A stretch of 6,304 nt of DNA from positions 1 through 6,304 of the forward strand of contig JAGOOF010000030.1 in assembly GCA_017992655.1 (NCBI GenBank), in the 5' to 3' direction. Positions 1-5,586 of this stretch are shown piece by piece. The notes below the pieces were generated by a model. That model did not search any database. It was not told the DNA's origin and was given only the letters and a program-made list of their open reading frames with translations. The stretch's first letter is position 1, and each line of letters starts with the position of its first letter. Position numbers and translations under genes: made by a program. This stretch comes from Patescibacteria group bacterium (GTDB lineage Bacteria; Patescibacteriota; UBA1384).

Positions 1-229
1 CGGGGTCCTCTCCACCTTTATTCCACGGGTTACAACGGACAATACGCCAAGCACCCTTGGCGCTCCCTACTATTACACCATATTTTTTAATTGCTTCATA
101 GGTGTACTGTGAACAAGTGGGGTTAAAACGGCAGTACCCTCCGGGGAAAAAACGTTTCATGGGGCCGTGGTCGAAAGAGAGGGTTTTTTGATAAAGCCGA
201 ATTAAGCCAAGTGCAATTTTTTTAAACAT
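1..229 (-). CDS. yidD: YidD, membrane protein insertion efficiency factor (3' end cut by window edge)
   Basis: YidD is a small protein that associates with the inner membrane and assists YidC/Sec-dependent insertion of membrane proteins. The visible 76 residues begin [14 protein letters not shown], an amphipathic N-terminal helix. They then carry the family core: [21 protein letters not shown] at about residues 27-47, a glycine-rich turn ([13 protein letters not shown]), and [12 protein letters not shown] at the edge. The three conserved cysteines (GYC, TCS, RCNP) are present. The family is usually 70-100 residues, so little is missing. The ATG at 229 lies inside the end of rnpA, giving a 28-bp overlap in a different frame and suggesting translational coupling. 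No Shine-Dalgarno is visible. rpmH-rnpA-yidD is a classic conserved gene order, and yidC would be expected next, beyond the left edge. Confidence 0.95.
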   Translation of the reverse strand, partial: MFKKIALGLIRLYQKTLSFDHGPMKRFFPGGYCRFNPTCSQYTYEAIKKYGVIVGSAKGAWRIVRCNPWNKGGEDP

Positions 230-543
230 TGATCGATATGGTTTTTAATTTCTGCAAACTTTGGCACTTTTTCAAAGCGTCCTTTTACGCCCACAATAAG
301 AAAAATAGTTTTTGCTTCTCCTATTTTTGCCTCTTGTAAAATTGCCCTTACTCTTCTTTTTAGTAAATTGCGCCCAACTGCCTTAAGGCCACTTTTTGTA
401 CCCACAATAACGGTGAAACGGCTTACACTATCACGCCCCAATGCGTATTTTACAAAAAAGGGACCACTAAAAGCTACTTCGCCCTTACGGAAAACCATAT
501 CGATGTCTTTTTTACGGCGAAGGCGATTTTCTTTTGCAAACAT
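202..543 (-). CDS. rnpA: Ribonuclease P protein component
   Basis: This is the protein subunit of RNase P, which binds the catalytic RNA and helps it recognise the 5' leader of pre-tRNAs. The product has 113 residues, within the family's usual 110-130. The N-terminus [21 protein letters not shown] matches the family start (LRKxxDFxxVFxxG). A beta-strand segment follows ([18 protein letters not shown]), and then the basic helix near residues 55-70 reads [14 protein letters not shown]. The canonical RNR motif in that helix (RNRxKRRLRE) appears here as RNLLKRR, so the third basic residue is replaced by leucine. The gene starts 24 bp after the rpmH stop and overlaps yidD, so it is probably co-transcribed with both. 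No clear Shine-Dalgarno precedes its ATG. Confidence 0.95.
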   Translation of the reverse strand: MFAKENRLRRKKDIDMVFRKGEVAFSGPFFVKYALGRDSVSRFTVIVGTKSGLKAVGRNLLKRRVRAILQEAKIGEAKTIFLIVGVKGRFEKVPKFAEIKNHIDQCLKKLHLA

Positions 544-567
544 AATGTACGACCGTGAATTTAAAAA

Positions 568-711
568 CTAGACCACGGTGAGGCGCTTGCGCCCTTTGGC
601 GCGACGGCGTTTTAACACCTTTAGCCCACCGGGGGTAGCAACACGTGCTAAAAATCCGAATTTGCGGCGGCGTTTAATTTTGCTGGGTTGGTAAGTTCTT
701 TTAGTTGCCAT
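568..711 (-). CDS. rpmH: Large ribosomal subunit protein bL34
   Basis: bL34 is a tiny, very basic 50S protein that packs against 23S rRNA. Translation from the ATG at 711 gives 47 residues starting [20 protein letters not shown] and ending [13 protein letters not shown], followed by TAG. The family hallmarks are clear: KRTYQPS near the start, [11 protein letters not shown] in the middle, and the C-terminal [12 protein letters not shown]. At 47 residues it is close to the normal 44-46, with a short MAT extension. It is the first gene of the rpmH-rnpA-yidD cluster and has its own candidate promoter at 736-764. There is no convincing Shine-Dalgarno in the AT-rich leader. Confidence 0.97.
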   Translation of the reverse strand: MATKRTYQPSKIKRRRKFGFLARVATPGGLKVLKRRRAKGRKRLTVV

Positions 712-735
712 AATAAATATTTACTTAACAGGACA

Positions 736-764
736 ATGTTAATATAATCGCGCATAAATGTCAA
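736..764 (-). promoter_or_regulatory. Candidate sigma70-type promoter for rpmH-rnpA-yidD
   Basis: On the minus strand a perfect -35 TTGACA (759-764) is followed after 17 bp by TAACAT (736-741), a 4/6 match to the -10 consensus. Transcription would start near 729, leaving a leader of about 17 nt before the rpmH ATG at 711. The match and spacing are seen directly; promoter activity is inferred. Confidence 0.55.
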
Positions 765-887
765 ATACAAACCTGTTATACAAAGCAAGAAACCGTGCCT
801 GCACCATAGTTTGTTTTACTGTTTGAGTTTCTGGCCTACGAGATATTCTTACCGTTCGAGGAACCTCTCCCACCTGGTCAAGAGATT

Positions 888-914
888 CCGCCGGGCAGAG
901 CAAACCCACGGCGG
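888..914. repeat. GC-rich hairpin
   Basis: CCGCCG (888-893) pairs with CGGCGG (909-914) around a 15-nt loop, and the stem can extend inward with GG/CC and one bulged A. No T-tract directly follows on either strand, so an intrinsic terminator is not supported. Confidence 0.6.
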
Positions 915-915
915 G

Positions 916-933
916 CGGGGTAAATTATCTTTT
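916..933 (+). repeat. Left copy of a near-perfect 18-bp inverted repeat
   Basis: The 18 bases here match the reverse complement of 1247-1264 at 17 of 18 positions. Both copies read CGGGGTAAAYTATCTTTT in their own orientation. The two copies are about 310 bp apart and lie next to GC-rich hairpins. Confidence 0.7.
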
Positions 934-990
934 TACTGTTCGGACTGTACCCAGTGAAAACTATTGCCGGGAGTTTTTGCACTAACGCAG

Positions 991-1132
991 TAGTTCTCAC
1001 TGTGTTCGAACGGTAAAGGAACTATCACCGTAAGTTGTCATCCTGACTCAGGGGTTCTCGCTTTCGCTCGGGAGCCCCGCCAAGCGGGACAAGCCTGCGA
1101 TCTGTGTTGAGCTTGTCGAAACACGAGAACTA
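991..1132. repeat. Inverted module 1 (TAGTTCTC ... GAGAACTA)
   Basis: The left edge at 991-1016 reads TAGTTCTCACTGTGTTCGAA and continues CGGTAA. The right edge at 1124-1132 is CGAGAACTA, the inverse of the first eight bases. Inside are a second, diverged edge (GTTCTCGCTTTCGCTCGGGA from 1053), a CCCGC-CAA-GCGGG hairpin at 1076-1088, and a GTGTT/AACAC stem at 1104-1124. The module has no coding potential. Confidence 0.6.
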
Positions 1133-1161
1133 AGAACCGCTGATGCTATAACTTATGCAAA

Positions 1162-1222
1162 TAGTTCTCACTTTGTTCGAACAGTAAAATCTTGTCGTTC
1201 GAGGGGTAATCCCCGAGAACTA
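1162..1222. repeat. Inverted module 2 (TAGTTCTC ... GAGAACTA)
   Basis: This 61-bp unit has perfect 8-bp terminal inverted repeats, TAGTTCTC at 1162-1169 and GAGAACTA at 1215-1222. The left edge carries TTTGTTCGAACAGTAA, including the palindrome GTTCGAAC (1175-1182). A second GTTCGAGG element (from 1197) and a small GGGGTAATCCCC palindrome complete it. It is the shortest and cleanest module of the set. Confidence 0.6.
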
Positions 1223-1246
1223 CTCTCGTTAATATCACATCAGACG

Positions 1247-1306
1247 AAAAGATAGTTTACCCCGTCCCGTCTGAGCGGGGTTTACCCCGTCCCATTCGGA
1301 ACGGGG
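1247..1306. repeat. Right copy of the 18-bp inverted repeat plus two tandem GC-rich hairpins
   Basis: Positions 1247-1264 are the inverse of 916-933 with one mismatch. Two related units of about 26 bp follow, each opening with TTTACCCCGTCCC. The first folds CCCCG (1260-1264) onto CGGGG (1276-1280). The second folds CCCCGT (1285-1290) onto ACGGGG (1301-1306). The repetition of one hairpin design argues for local duplication. Confidence 0.6.
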
Positions 1307-1440
1307 TTCTCACTTTGTTCGAACAGTAATGGTTTTTTTATTGTTCGAGATGCCTGTATCGAGTGAAACCGAGATGCCTGTATCGAGTGAAACCGAGATG
1401 CCTGTATCGAGTGAAACCGAGATATACGCACCGAGAACTA
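1306..1440. repeat. Inverted module 3, containing the 24-bp triplicate
   Basis: The module opens with GTTCTCACTTTGTTCGAACA (1306-1325) and closes with CGAGAACTA (1432-1440). Near the left edge CGAACAGTAA (1320-1329) pairs with TTATTGTTCG (1338-1347) at 9 of 10 positions, giving a stable stem with an 8-nt T-rich loop. The tandem 24-bp repeat fills most of the rest. Confidence 0.6.
1347..1418 (+). repeat. Perfect 24-bp tandem repeat, three copies
   Basis: Three identical 24-bp units occupy 1347-1370, 1371-1394 and 1395-1418, and a fragment of a fourth (GAGAT) begins at 1419. Each unit starts GAGATGCCTGTATCGAGTGA and ends AACC. The length is a multiple of three, so one plus-strand frame reads MPVSSETE repeatedly, but no start, ribosome binding site or protein family supports translation. 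Perfect identity among the copies points to recent slippage or duplication. Confidence 0.9.
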
Positions 1441-1445
1441 CTTCT

Positions 1446-1539
1446 GGCTACCGGCTACTGGCTTCTGGCCTTCCAGCTGATATTCCCTTCCTCCGGCCAC
1501 AGGCCACTGGCGTCCGGCTTATATTGGCCACTGGCTTTC
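1446..1539 (+). repeat. Degenerate heptamer array A (GGCNNCY)
   Basis: Successive 7-nt units run GGCTACC (1446), GGCTACT (1453), GGCTTCT (1460). After a gap they resume as GGCCACA (1495), GGCCACT (1502), GGCGTCC (1509), and again as GGCCACT (1526), GGCTTTC (1533). An 18-bp run from 1502 is identical to 1620-1637 in array B. Heptamer arrays of this type recall the STRR repeats of filamentous cyanobacteria in form only. Confidence 0.75.
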
Positions 1540-1544
1540 AAAAA

Positions 1545-1570
1545 TAGTTCTCACTTTCGCTCGAACAGTA
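1545..1570 (+). repeat. Isolated module edge (TAGTTCTCAC...CGAACAGTA)
   Basis: This is a fourth copy of the left edge, beginning TAGTTCTCACTTTCGCTCGA, with TTTCGCTCG in place of TTTGTTCG. It lies between the two heptamer arrays and has no matching right edge before dnaA, so it may be a decayed or truncated module. Confidence 0.6.
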
Positions 1571-1595
1571 TTAGAATCTGATACTTCTGACTACC

Positions 1596-1664
1596 GGCCA
1601 CCGGCATCCGGCTAATATGGGCCACTGGCGTCCGGCTAGCACAGGCTACTGGCGACTGGCGACC
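1596..1664 (+). repeat. Degenerate heptamer array B (GGCNNCY), abutting the dnaA 3' end
   Basis: The units include GGCCACC (1596), GGCATCC (1603), GGCCACT (1620), GGCGTCC (1627), GGCTACT (1644), GGCGACT (1651) and GGCGACC (1658). They are interrupted by short AT-containing spacers. The array ends 11 bp before the dnaA stop codon, so it would be the 3' untranslated part of the dnaA transcript. In that transcript it reads as repeated GCCRGNN. No intrinsic terminator with a U-tract is visible here. Confidence 0.75.
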
Positions 1665-1675
1665 TGCCAATATTA

Positions 1676-3022
1676 TTAAGGATTAGTACCGTGGATTCTT
1701 TCGCGAATTGCCGTAATTTCGCTTTTAAGTTCGGCATTCTTCGTTAGGCTCTTCATAATCATTTTCTCCCCGTGCATAATTGTGGTATGGTCGCGATCCC
1801 CTAACTCACGGCCGATCAAGGGGTAAGACATGCCAGTTTCGTGGCGCAATAAATACATGGTAATTTGGCGTGCGTTAGAAAGCGCCTTGTGTCTTTTGTG
1901 CCCCACGATATCGGAAATAGGAATATTAAAATGGCGAGAAATAGCATTCATAATTTTATCAACCGATGCTTTGCTATCACTACTGGTAAAAACATCTTTA
2001 AGCAGTTCCGTACACAGCGAGGTCGTTGGCTCCTCCTTGTAAAGCTGAGCATGGACGATAATTTTATTAAGAGCACCAGTTAAATCACGTACGTTGGCGC
2101 GCACATTCTGCGCAATATAGGTAACCACGTCATCGGAACATTTTACCCCCATTTCTTCTGCCTTAGAGCGTAAAATCGCAATCCGTGTTTCCAGGTCTGG
2201 CGGTTGAATGTCCACCATTAAGCCCGCCCCAAAACGGCTCTTGAGGCGATCCTCGAGAGCAGTAATATCTTTGGGTGGCTTATCGGCCGTAATAATTATT
2301 TGGCGGTTTGTTTGGTGAAGCGTGTTGTAAGTGTGAAAGAATTCTTCTTGCGAGCCCTCTTTGTTGGCAATAAACTGAATATCATCAACAATAAGGACAT
2401 CTACTTCCCTATAGTTTTTCTTGAAATCTTTCATTTTGCCCGAAGAGATAGAGGCGACAAAGTCATTGGTAAAAGTTTCACAAGTTACATAAACTATTTT
2501 TTTACCTCGATCCCTTTTATAAATCTCGTTGCCTACCGCCTGCGCCAAATGGGTTTTGCCCAAACCCACCCCGCCGTACATAAACAAAGGGTTATGGATG
2601 GAGCCAGGTTTCTCCGCCACCGCTTTTGCGGCCGAGGCGGCGAAACGGTTTGTTTTCCCCACTACAAAACGGTCAAACACGTACTGCTCGCTTAACGTGT
2701 TGTTGATGGGGCGCTCGTTGGCAGGCACTGTTTTTTTAGGAGCAGGAATATCCACCACTCTTGGTGCGGCGTCTTTTCTGCTTGCCACCACGTACTGCAC
2801 AGAGGTAACCGCCGGCAAATGTTTTTTAATAGTTAAGAATATTTCTTTATCGTATTTATCGCGAATCCATTCGCGGTTAAAGGCGTTGGGGGTGGCAATA
2901 GTAGCAACGCCATTTTTAAAATCTAAAATCAGTGTGTCTTTAAACCACATTCCGAAATTGGCAGGCGACAGCCTTACCTCCAATTCCCCTAGGGCCGCTT
3001 TCCATATTTGGTCAAGATCCAT
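1676..3022 (-). CDS. dnaA: Chromosomal replication initiator DnaA
   Basis: DnaA is an AAA+ ATPase that binds DnaA boxes at oriC, forms an oligomer on single strands, opens the duplex and recruits the helicase. The 448-residue product has all four domains. Domain I spans about 1-75, followed by a short linker to about 108. The AAA+ core has Walker A GGVGLGKT (150-157), an initiator-specific helix region around FTNDFVASISSGKMKDF (184-200), Walker B VLIVDDIQF (209-217), sensor 1 IIITADKPP (242-250), the box VII arginine region RLKSRFGAGL (259-268) and sensor 2 RDLTGAL (312-318). Domain IV holds the box-binding helix-turn-helix GHKRHKALSNARQ and the signature GDRDHTTIMHGEK (408-420). The length matches the family (440-470). 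The protein is intact, and its conserved DHTTI signature fits the consensus boxes at 5409-5586. The gene follows recF after 72 bp and has a candidate promoter of its own. Confidence 0.98.
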   Translation of the reverse strand: MDLDQIWKAALGELEVRLSPANFGMWFKDTLILDFKNGVATIATPNAFNREWIRDKYDKEIFLTIKKHLPAVTSVQYVVASRKDAAPRVVDIPAPKKTVPANERPINNTLSEQYVFDRFVVGKTNRFAASAAKAVAEKPGSIHNPLFMYGGVGLGKTHLAQAVGNEIYKRDRGKKIVYVTCETFTNDFVASISSGKMKDFKKNYREVDVLIVDDIQFIANKEGSQEEFFHTYNTLHQTNRQIIITADKPPKDITALEDRLKSRFGAGLMVDIQPPDLETRIAILRSKAEEMGVKCSDDVVTYIAQNVRANVRDLTGALNKIIVHAQLYKEEPTTSLCTELLKDVFTSSDSKASVDKIMNAISRHFNIPISDIVGHKRHKALSNARQITMYLLRHETGMSYPLIGRELGDRDHTTIMHGEKMIMKSLTKNAELKSEITAIRERIHGTNP

Positions 3023-3028
3023 AAGTTT

Positions 3029-3056
3029 AGTATAGAGTTAAAAACTAAAAGTTAAA
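3029..3056 (-). promoter_or_regulatory. Candidate dnaA promoter, possibly giving a leaderless transcript
   Basis: On the minus strand the -10-like TATACT (3029-3034, 5/6 match) is preceded after 16 bp by TTTAAC (3051-3056, 4/6 match to the -35). Transcription normally begins about 7 nt past the -10, which here is the A of the dnaA ATG at 3022. No Shine-Dalgarno precedes that ATG, consistent with a leaderless or near-leaderless message. The boxes are seen; the start site is inferred. Confidence 0.45.
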
Positions 3057-3094
3057 AGCCGGTACCACTATTGCACCTTAATAAAACATAAAAA

Positions 3095-4162
3095 TCAACC
3101 AACTCGTTTAAGCTTTGCGATTGCTCTTACCTTGTCTGGGATATATTCTGCGTCGGTTGCAGTAATAAAAACTTGGCTGTTGTTAAACAGTTCCAAAATC
3201 GCCTCACTATGGCACTTGTCTAATTCCGCGAAGACGTCGTCCAAAAGCAAAACGGGGGTCTCACTCTTTGCGTCGCTCAAAATGCTCGCCTCTGCCATTT
3301 TAAGAGCTAAGAGCGCCGTTCTAGTTTCTCCCCGGCTCGCCGCTACTCTTACATCGGCGCCATTTATTTTTATGACCCAGTCATCACGGTGGGGGCCAAG
3401 CACGGTGTTGGCATAGCGCAGTTCGCGTTCACGCGCGTTTTCTAACTCCTCCCTAAACCTATCGACATCCTGAATGCTGGATTGATAATAAAAGGCGATT
3501 TTTTGCTCTTTCTCCCTTGCGTTGTTGATCCTTTTGAAACATTTTTTAATACGGCTGTCGAGGGTGCGCGCATATTTTTGCCTAAGTGTAATAATTGCGC
3601 CTCCAAGCTCAACCAGTTGTTCGTCCCAGAAAGTTAGCTCCCCCACTTCCCCTTTGCCAAACTTAATTCTATCGAGCAACTTGTTCCGTGCCTTAACAAC
3701 GTGGTTGTATTTAAGAAGCCTTTTTGTGTAGCCAGGCTCTATTTGTGCAAGCAAAACATCAATAAGGCGCCTTCTTTTAGTGGGAGCGGCCTCTGGTAAA
3801 TCCATGCTTTCTGGGCTAAAGACTACCACCGGCAAATGCCCCGCCAACAACGACAATGGCATAGGTTTATCTTCTAAAAAACAGATTTTTTTATCGCCTT
3901 GTTGCGCAACGGCGATTTTTTGCTTTTTCTCTTTAGAGGAAACAATGGCAACCTCCGCACGGTTTGCACTTTCTCCCCATGTTATGGTTTCGCTATCGCG
4001 CCGGGTACGGTAGCTCCGCCCCACGCTTGCAATATATATTGCTTCCAAAATATTGGTTTTCCCTACACCATTTGGCCCCAGCAAAAGGTTAACGCTTTCG
4101 GGCGCTAAAGAAAAACTGTGGAAGTTGCGAAAATTGGTTAGCTTGAGTTGCTCAATACGCAC
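3095..4162 (-). CDS. recF: DNA replication and repair protein RecF
   Basis: RecF is an SMC-like ATPase that binds gapped DNA with RecO/RecR and helps load RecA. A GTG start at 4162 is preferred. It gives MRIEQLKLTNFRNFHSFSLA, which aligns with the usual family N-terminus, and a GAGG sequence lies a few bases upstream. An upstream in-frame ATG at 4204 would add 14 residues (MCEHAPYQLLIEAI) of no family character. Numbered from the GTG (355 residues), Walker A GPNGVGKTN lies at 29-37, the signature region SRGETR at 276-281 and Walker B with D-loop PVLLLDDVFAELD at 303-315. The intervening segment, rich in basic and acidic residues, contains the lid and coiled arms. The signature has Glu where many RecFs have Gln. 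The gene sits 71 bp after dnaN and ends in TGA. Confidence 0.95.
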   Translation of the reverse strand: MRIEQLKLTNFRNFHSFSLAPESVNLLLGPNGVGKTNILEAIYIASVGRSYRTRRDSETITWGESANRAEVAIVSSKEKKQKIAVAQQGDKKICFLEDKPMPLSLLAGHLPVVVFSPESMDLPEAAPTKRRRLIDVLLAQIEPGYTKRLLKYNHVVKARNKLLDRIKFGKGEVGELTFWDEQLVELGGAIITLRQKYARTLDSRIKKCFKRINNAREKEQKIAFYYQSSIQDVDRFREELENARERELRYANTVLGPHRDDWVIKINGADVRVAASRGETRTALLALKMAEASILSDAKSETPVLLLDDVFAELDKCHSEAILELFNNSQVFITATDAEYIPDKVRAIAKLKRVG

Positions 4163-4233
4163 GATAGCCTCAATTAACAATTGATATGGTGCATGCTCGC
4201 ACATACCCCCTAATCCACCGCCTCGTTAACATT

Positions 4234-5337
4234 TTAGGTTTCTACTCTAAGTGGCATTATGATGCACAAAAAAGTTTTGTCGTGCGGACTTTTAAAAACA
4301 CAGGGATTGATTTTACCTACAAACCCTATGTCCACTTCTTCCCCCTTCATAACCATGAGGGTGTCTAAAATATATTTTGCGTTAAAGGCAATTTCAAGCT
4401 CTTCGCCTGTGGTTTGCGCGTCCACGCGCGAGGTATTTTCTCCAAGCTGGGGAGAGGTGGCCAAAACTTCAATTTGCAAAGATGATACTTTCACTTTTAC
4501 GTTATTGGCGTTATCACGCGCAAACAGAGTAGAAACTTTCATAGCGTCTATCAGCTCATGCCGTTTTACTTTGCTGTGCACCGGGATCTCGGTGGGAATA
4601 ATTTGCTCGTAGTCGGGGAACGCGCCCTCTATTACTCGGCTTACAAGGTAAATATCGCCAACAATAAATGCAACTTGGTTTTCTCCCACTCGTAGGCGCA
4701 CTTTCCCTTCGCTTGCTTCTAACAAACGAACTAACTCCACCATAGTACGGGCGGGAACAACAACCTGTGTTTTACGCGTTACTTTTTTTTCTAAAGAAAT
4801 AGTTTTTTCTGCTAAACGGAAGCTGTCTGTTGCCACCATCTTTAGGCTATCACCCTCTACCTTTACCAGAACTCCAGATAAAACGGGGCGTGTGTCGTCG
4901 ATTGAGGCCGCAAATACAGTTTGGCTAATAGCGTCTTTAAAATCGACAGCTTCTACCTCTACTTCGAAATCTGGTGATATTTCTGGAATACTGGGGAATT
5001 CCGAGGCGCTAATTCCCTTTATTTTTGCACTGTAATGCGCGCTGGAAACGCTCGCTTGTTCTCCATCTACATTAATTACAACTTTTTCGTCGTTGTTGTT
5101 AGAGATAAATTCAGAAAGAAGGCGAGCGGGAAGAGTAACCGCTCCTTCTTTATCTACTTTGGAGCCAACAAAAACACTTACTCCTATTTCTAAATCTGTC
5201 GCAGAAAGGCGGAGACGGCCACCCTCTGTTTTAAGTAAAACGTTTGCCAAAACAGGCATGGTAGTACGGGTTCCCACCGACCGGCTTACTAAACCAAGCC
5301 CTTTTTGTAAATTACTTTGAGTGCATTCGATCTTCAT
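4234..5337 (-). CDS. dnaN: DNA polymerase III beta subunit (sliding clamp)
   Basis: DnaN forms the ring that tethers the replicative polymerase and many repair proteins to DNA. The 367 residues match the family length (about 365-380) and its three repeated clamp folds, roughly 1-125, 126-250 and 251-367. Recognisable landmarks are TMPVLANVLL (26-35), RPVLSGVLV (150-158), ATDSFRLAEK (169-178), the hydrophobic-pocket region EGAFPDYEQIIP (237-248), NAKYILDTL (319-327) and the C-terminal IIMPLRV (359-365), equivalent to the usual MPMR ending. The start is secure: a full-strength Shine-Dalgarno GGAGGTGA (5341-5348) lies three bases before the ATG. The gene begins about 70 bp from the nearest DnaA box, so DnaA could influence its transcription; no clear -35/-10 pair was found. 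Confidence 0.98.
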   Translation of the reverse strand: MKIECTQSNLQKGLGLVSRSVGTRTTMPVLANVLLKTEGGRLRLSATDLEIGVSVFVGSKVDKEGAVTLPARLLSEFISNNNDEKVVINVDGEQASVSSAHYSAKIKGISASEFPSIPEISPDFEVEVEAVDFKDAISQTVFAASIDDTRPVLSGVLVKVEGDSLKMVATDSFRLAEKTISLEKKVTRKTQVVVPARTMVELVRLLEASEGKVRLRVGENQVAFIVGDIYLVSRVIEGAFPDYEQIIPTEIPVHSKVKRHELIDAMKVSTLFARDNANNVKVKVSSLQIEVLATSPQLGENTSRVDAQTTGEELEIAFNAKYILDTLMVMKGEEVDIGFVGKINPCVFKSPHDKTFLCIIMPLRVET

Positions 5338-5340
5338 TTT

Positions 5341-5348
5341 TCACCTCC
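5341..5348 (-). promoter_or_regulatory. Strong Shine-Dalgarno of dnaN
   Basis: The minus strand reads GGAGGTGA, eight bases complementary to the 16S rRNA tail, three bases before the dnaN ATG. It fixes the start codon and contrasts with the SD-less starts of dnaA, rpmH, rnpA, yidD and the dciA-like gene. Confidence 0.85.
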
Positions 5349-5387
5349 GTTTTCTCCCGTCCTTAATACTATTAACACACATCGTTA

Positions 5388-5403
5388 CTCCTTACGCAAG
5401 GAG
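5388..5403. repeat. Perfect 6-bp hairpin between the DnaA boxes and dnaN
   Basis: CTCCTT and AAGGAG flank a 4-nt loop (ACGC on the plus strand). The hairpin lies upstream of dnaN, five bases from the first DnaA box. It could be part of the dnaN leader or an origin boundary element. No T-tract follows on the minus strand, so it is not an obvious terminator. Confidence 0.5.
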
Positions 5404-5408
5404 GAGGT

Positions 5409-5586
5409 TGTGGATAACTTGTGGAAAACTTTATATCTTACCTGAAGCCCCTGTGGATAAAAACTGTGGATAAGTCTGTGGAAAACTTTTGTCTCTGTTT
5501 TATCCACACTCTATCCACAGCTAAGGCCATAATTATCCACATGTAATCCACAACCCCTGCAACCTATTTTATCCCCAATATCCACA
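5409..5586. repeat. Eleven DnaA boxes, oppositely oriented in two halves
   Basis: Five perfect boxes (TTATCCACA or its complement TGTGGATAA) lie at 5409-5417, 5452-5460, 5465-5473 (minus) and at 5500-5508, 5533-5541 (plus). One-mismatch boxes lie at 5420-5428 and 5477-5485 (TGTGGAAAA, minus), and at 5511-5519 (CTATCCACA), 5544-5552 (TAATCCACA), 5569-5577 (TTATCCCCA) and 5578-5586 (ATATCCACA), all plus. The orientation switches once, between 5486 and 5499. Pairs are repeatedly spaced 11-13 bp start to start, about one helical turn, and in several pairs a perfect box is followed by an imperfect one. The last two boxes abut directly. Confidence 0.95.

Larger units (their letters stand above)
780..1675. 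repeat. Gene-free repeat mosaic between rpmH and dnaA
   Basis: This stretch of about 900 bp has no credible gene on either strand. It is built from reused pieces: inverted modules bounded by TAGTTCTC and GAGAACTA, the 8-bp palindrome GTTCGAAC, GC-rich hairpins, a near-identical inverted pair (916-933 and 1247-1264), a triplicated 24-bp unit, and two blocks of degenerate heptamers. The 1104-1124 segment contains TTGAGCTTGTCGAA, resembling the widespread 'GAGCTTGTCGAA' intergenic repeats of many bacteria. No DnaA box, tRNA, SRP RNA core or tmRNA signature was found by reading. The components are listed separately. Their role is unknown; MITE- or BIME-like extragenic palindromes are the nearest general analogy. 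Confidence 0.75.

Noticed and set aside
780..1140. Structured RNA gene (tRNA, SRP RNA, tmRNA)
   Set aside because: The stems are separate short hairpins. No T-loop, SRP GGAAG core or CCA-type end was seen. A covariance-model search would settle it.
1347..1418. CRISPR array
   Set aside because: The 24-bp units are directly contiguous with no unique spacers, and no cas gene is nearby.
991..1440. Insertion sequence
   Set aside because: Terminal inverted repeats exist, but the modules are at most 142 bp and encode no transposase. At best they are non-autonomous.
1329..1581. Two overlapping plus-strand reading frames, one with MPVSSETE repeats
   Set aside because: They exist because the 24-bp repeat and heptamer arrays happen to lack stops. 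There is no ribosome binding site or recognisable domain, and the frames cross module borders.
712..1675. Second or ancestral origin in the rpmH-dnaA gap
   Set aside because: No TTATCCACA-like box was found by reading either strand, and no trio or AT-rich tract is present.
2300..3035. Plus-strand reading frames of 131 and 168 residues
   Set aside because: Both are antisense to dnaA, whose minus-strand product is a complete, clearly conserved protein.
3095..3097. TGA recoded as Gly or Trp, as in some Patescibacteria
   Set aside because: recF ends normally at TGA at the expected family length, and tryptophans in dnaA are encoded by TGG.
4163..4204. Upstream ATG as the recF start
   Set aside because: It adds 14 residues unlike RecF. 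The GTG at 4162 restores the family N-terminus and has a GAGG upstream. The ATG remains a less likely alternative.
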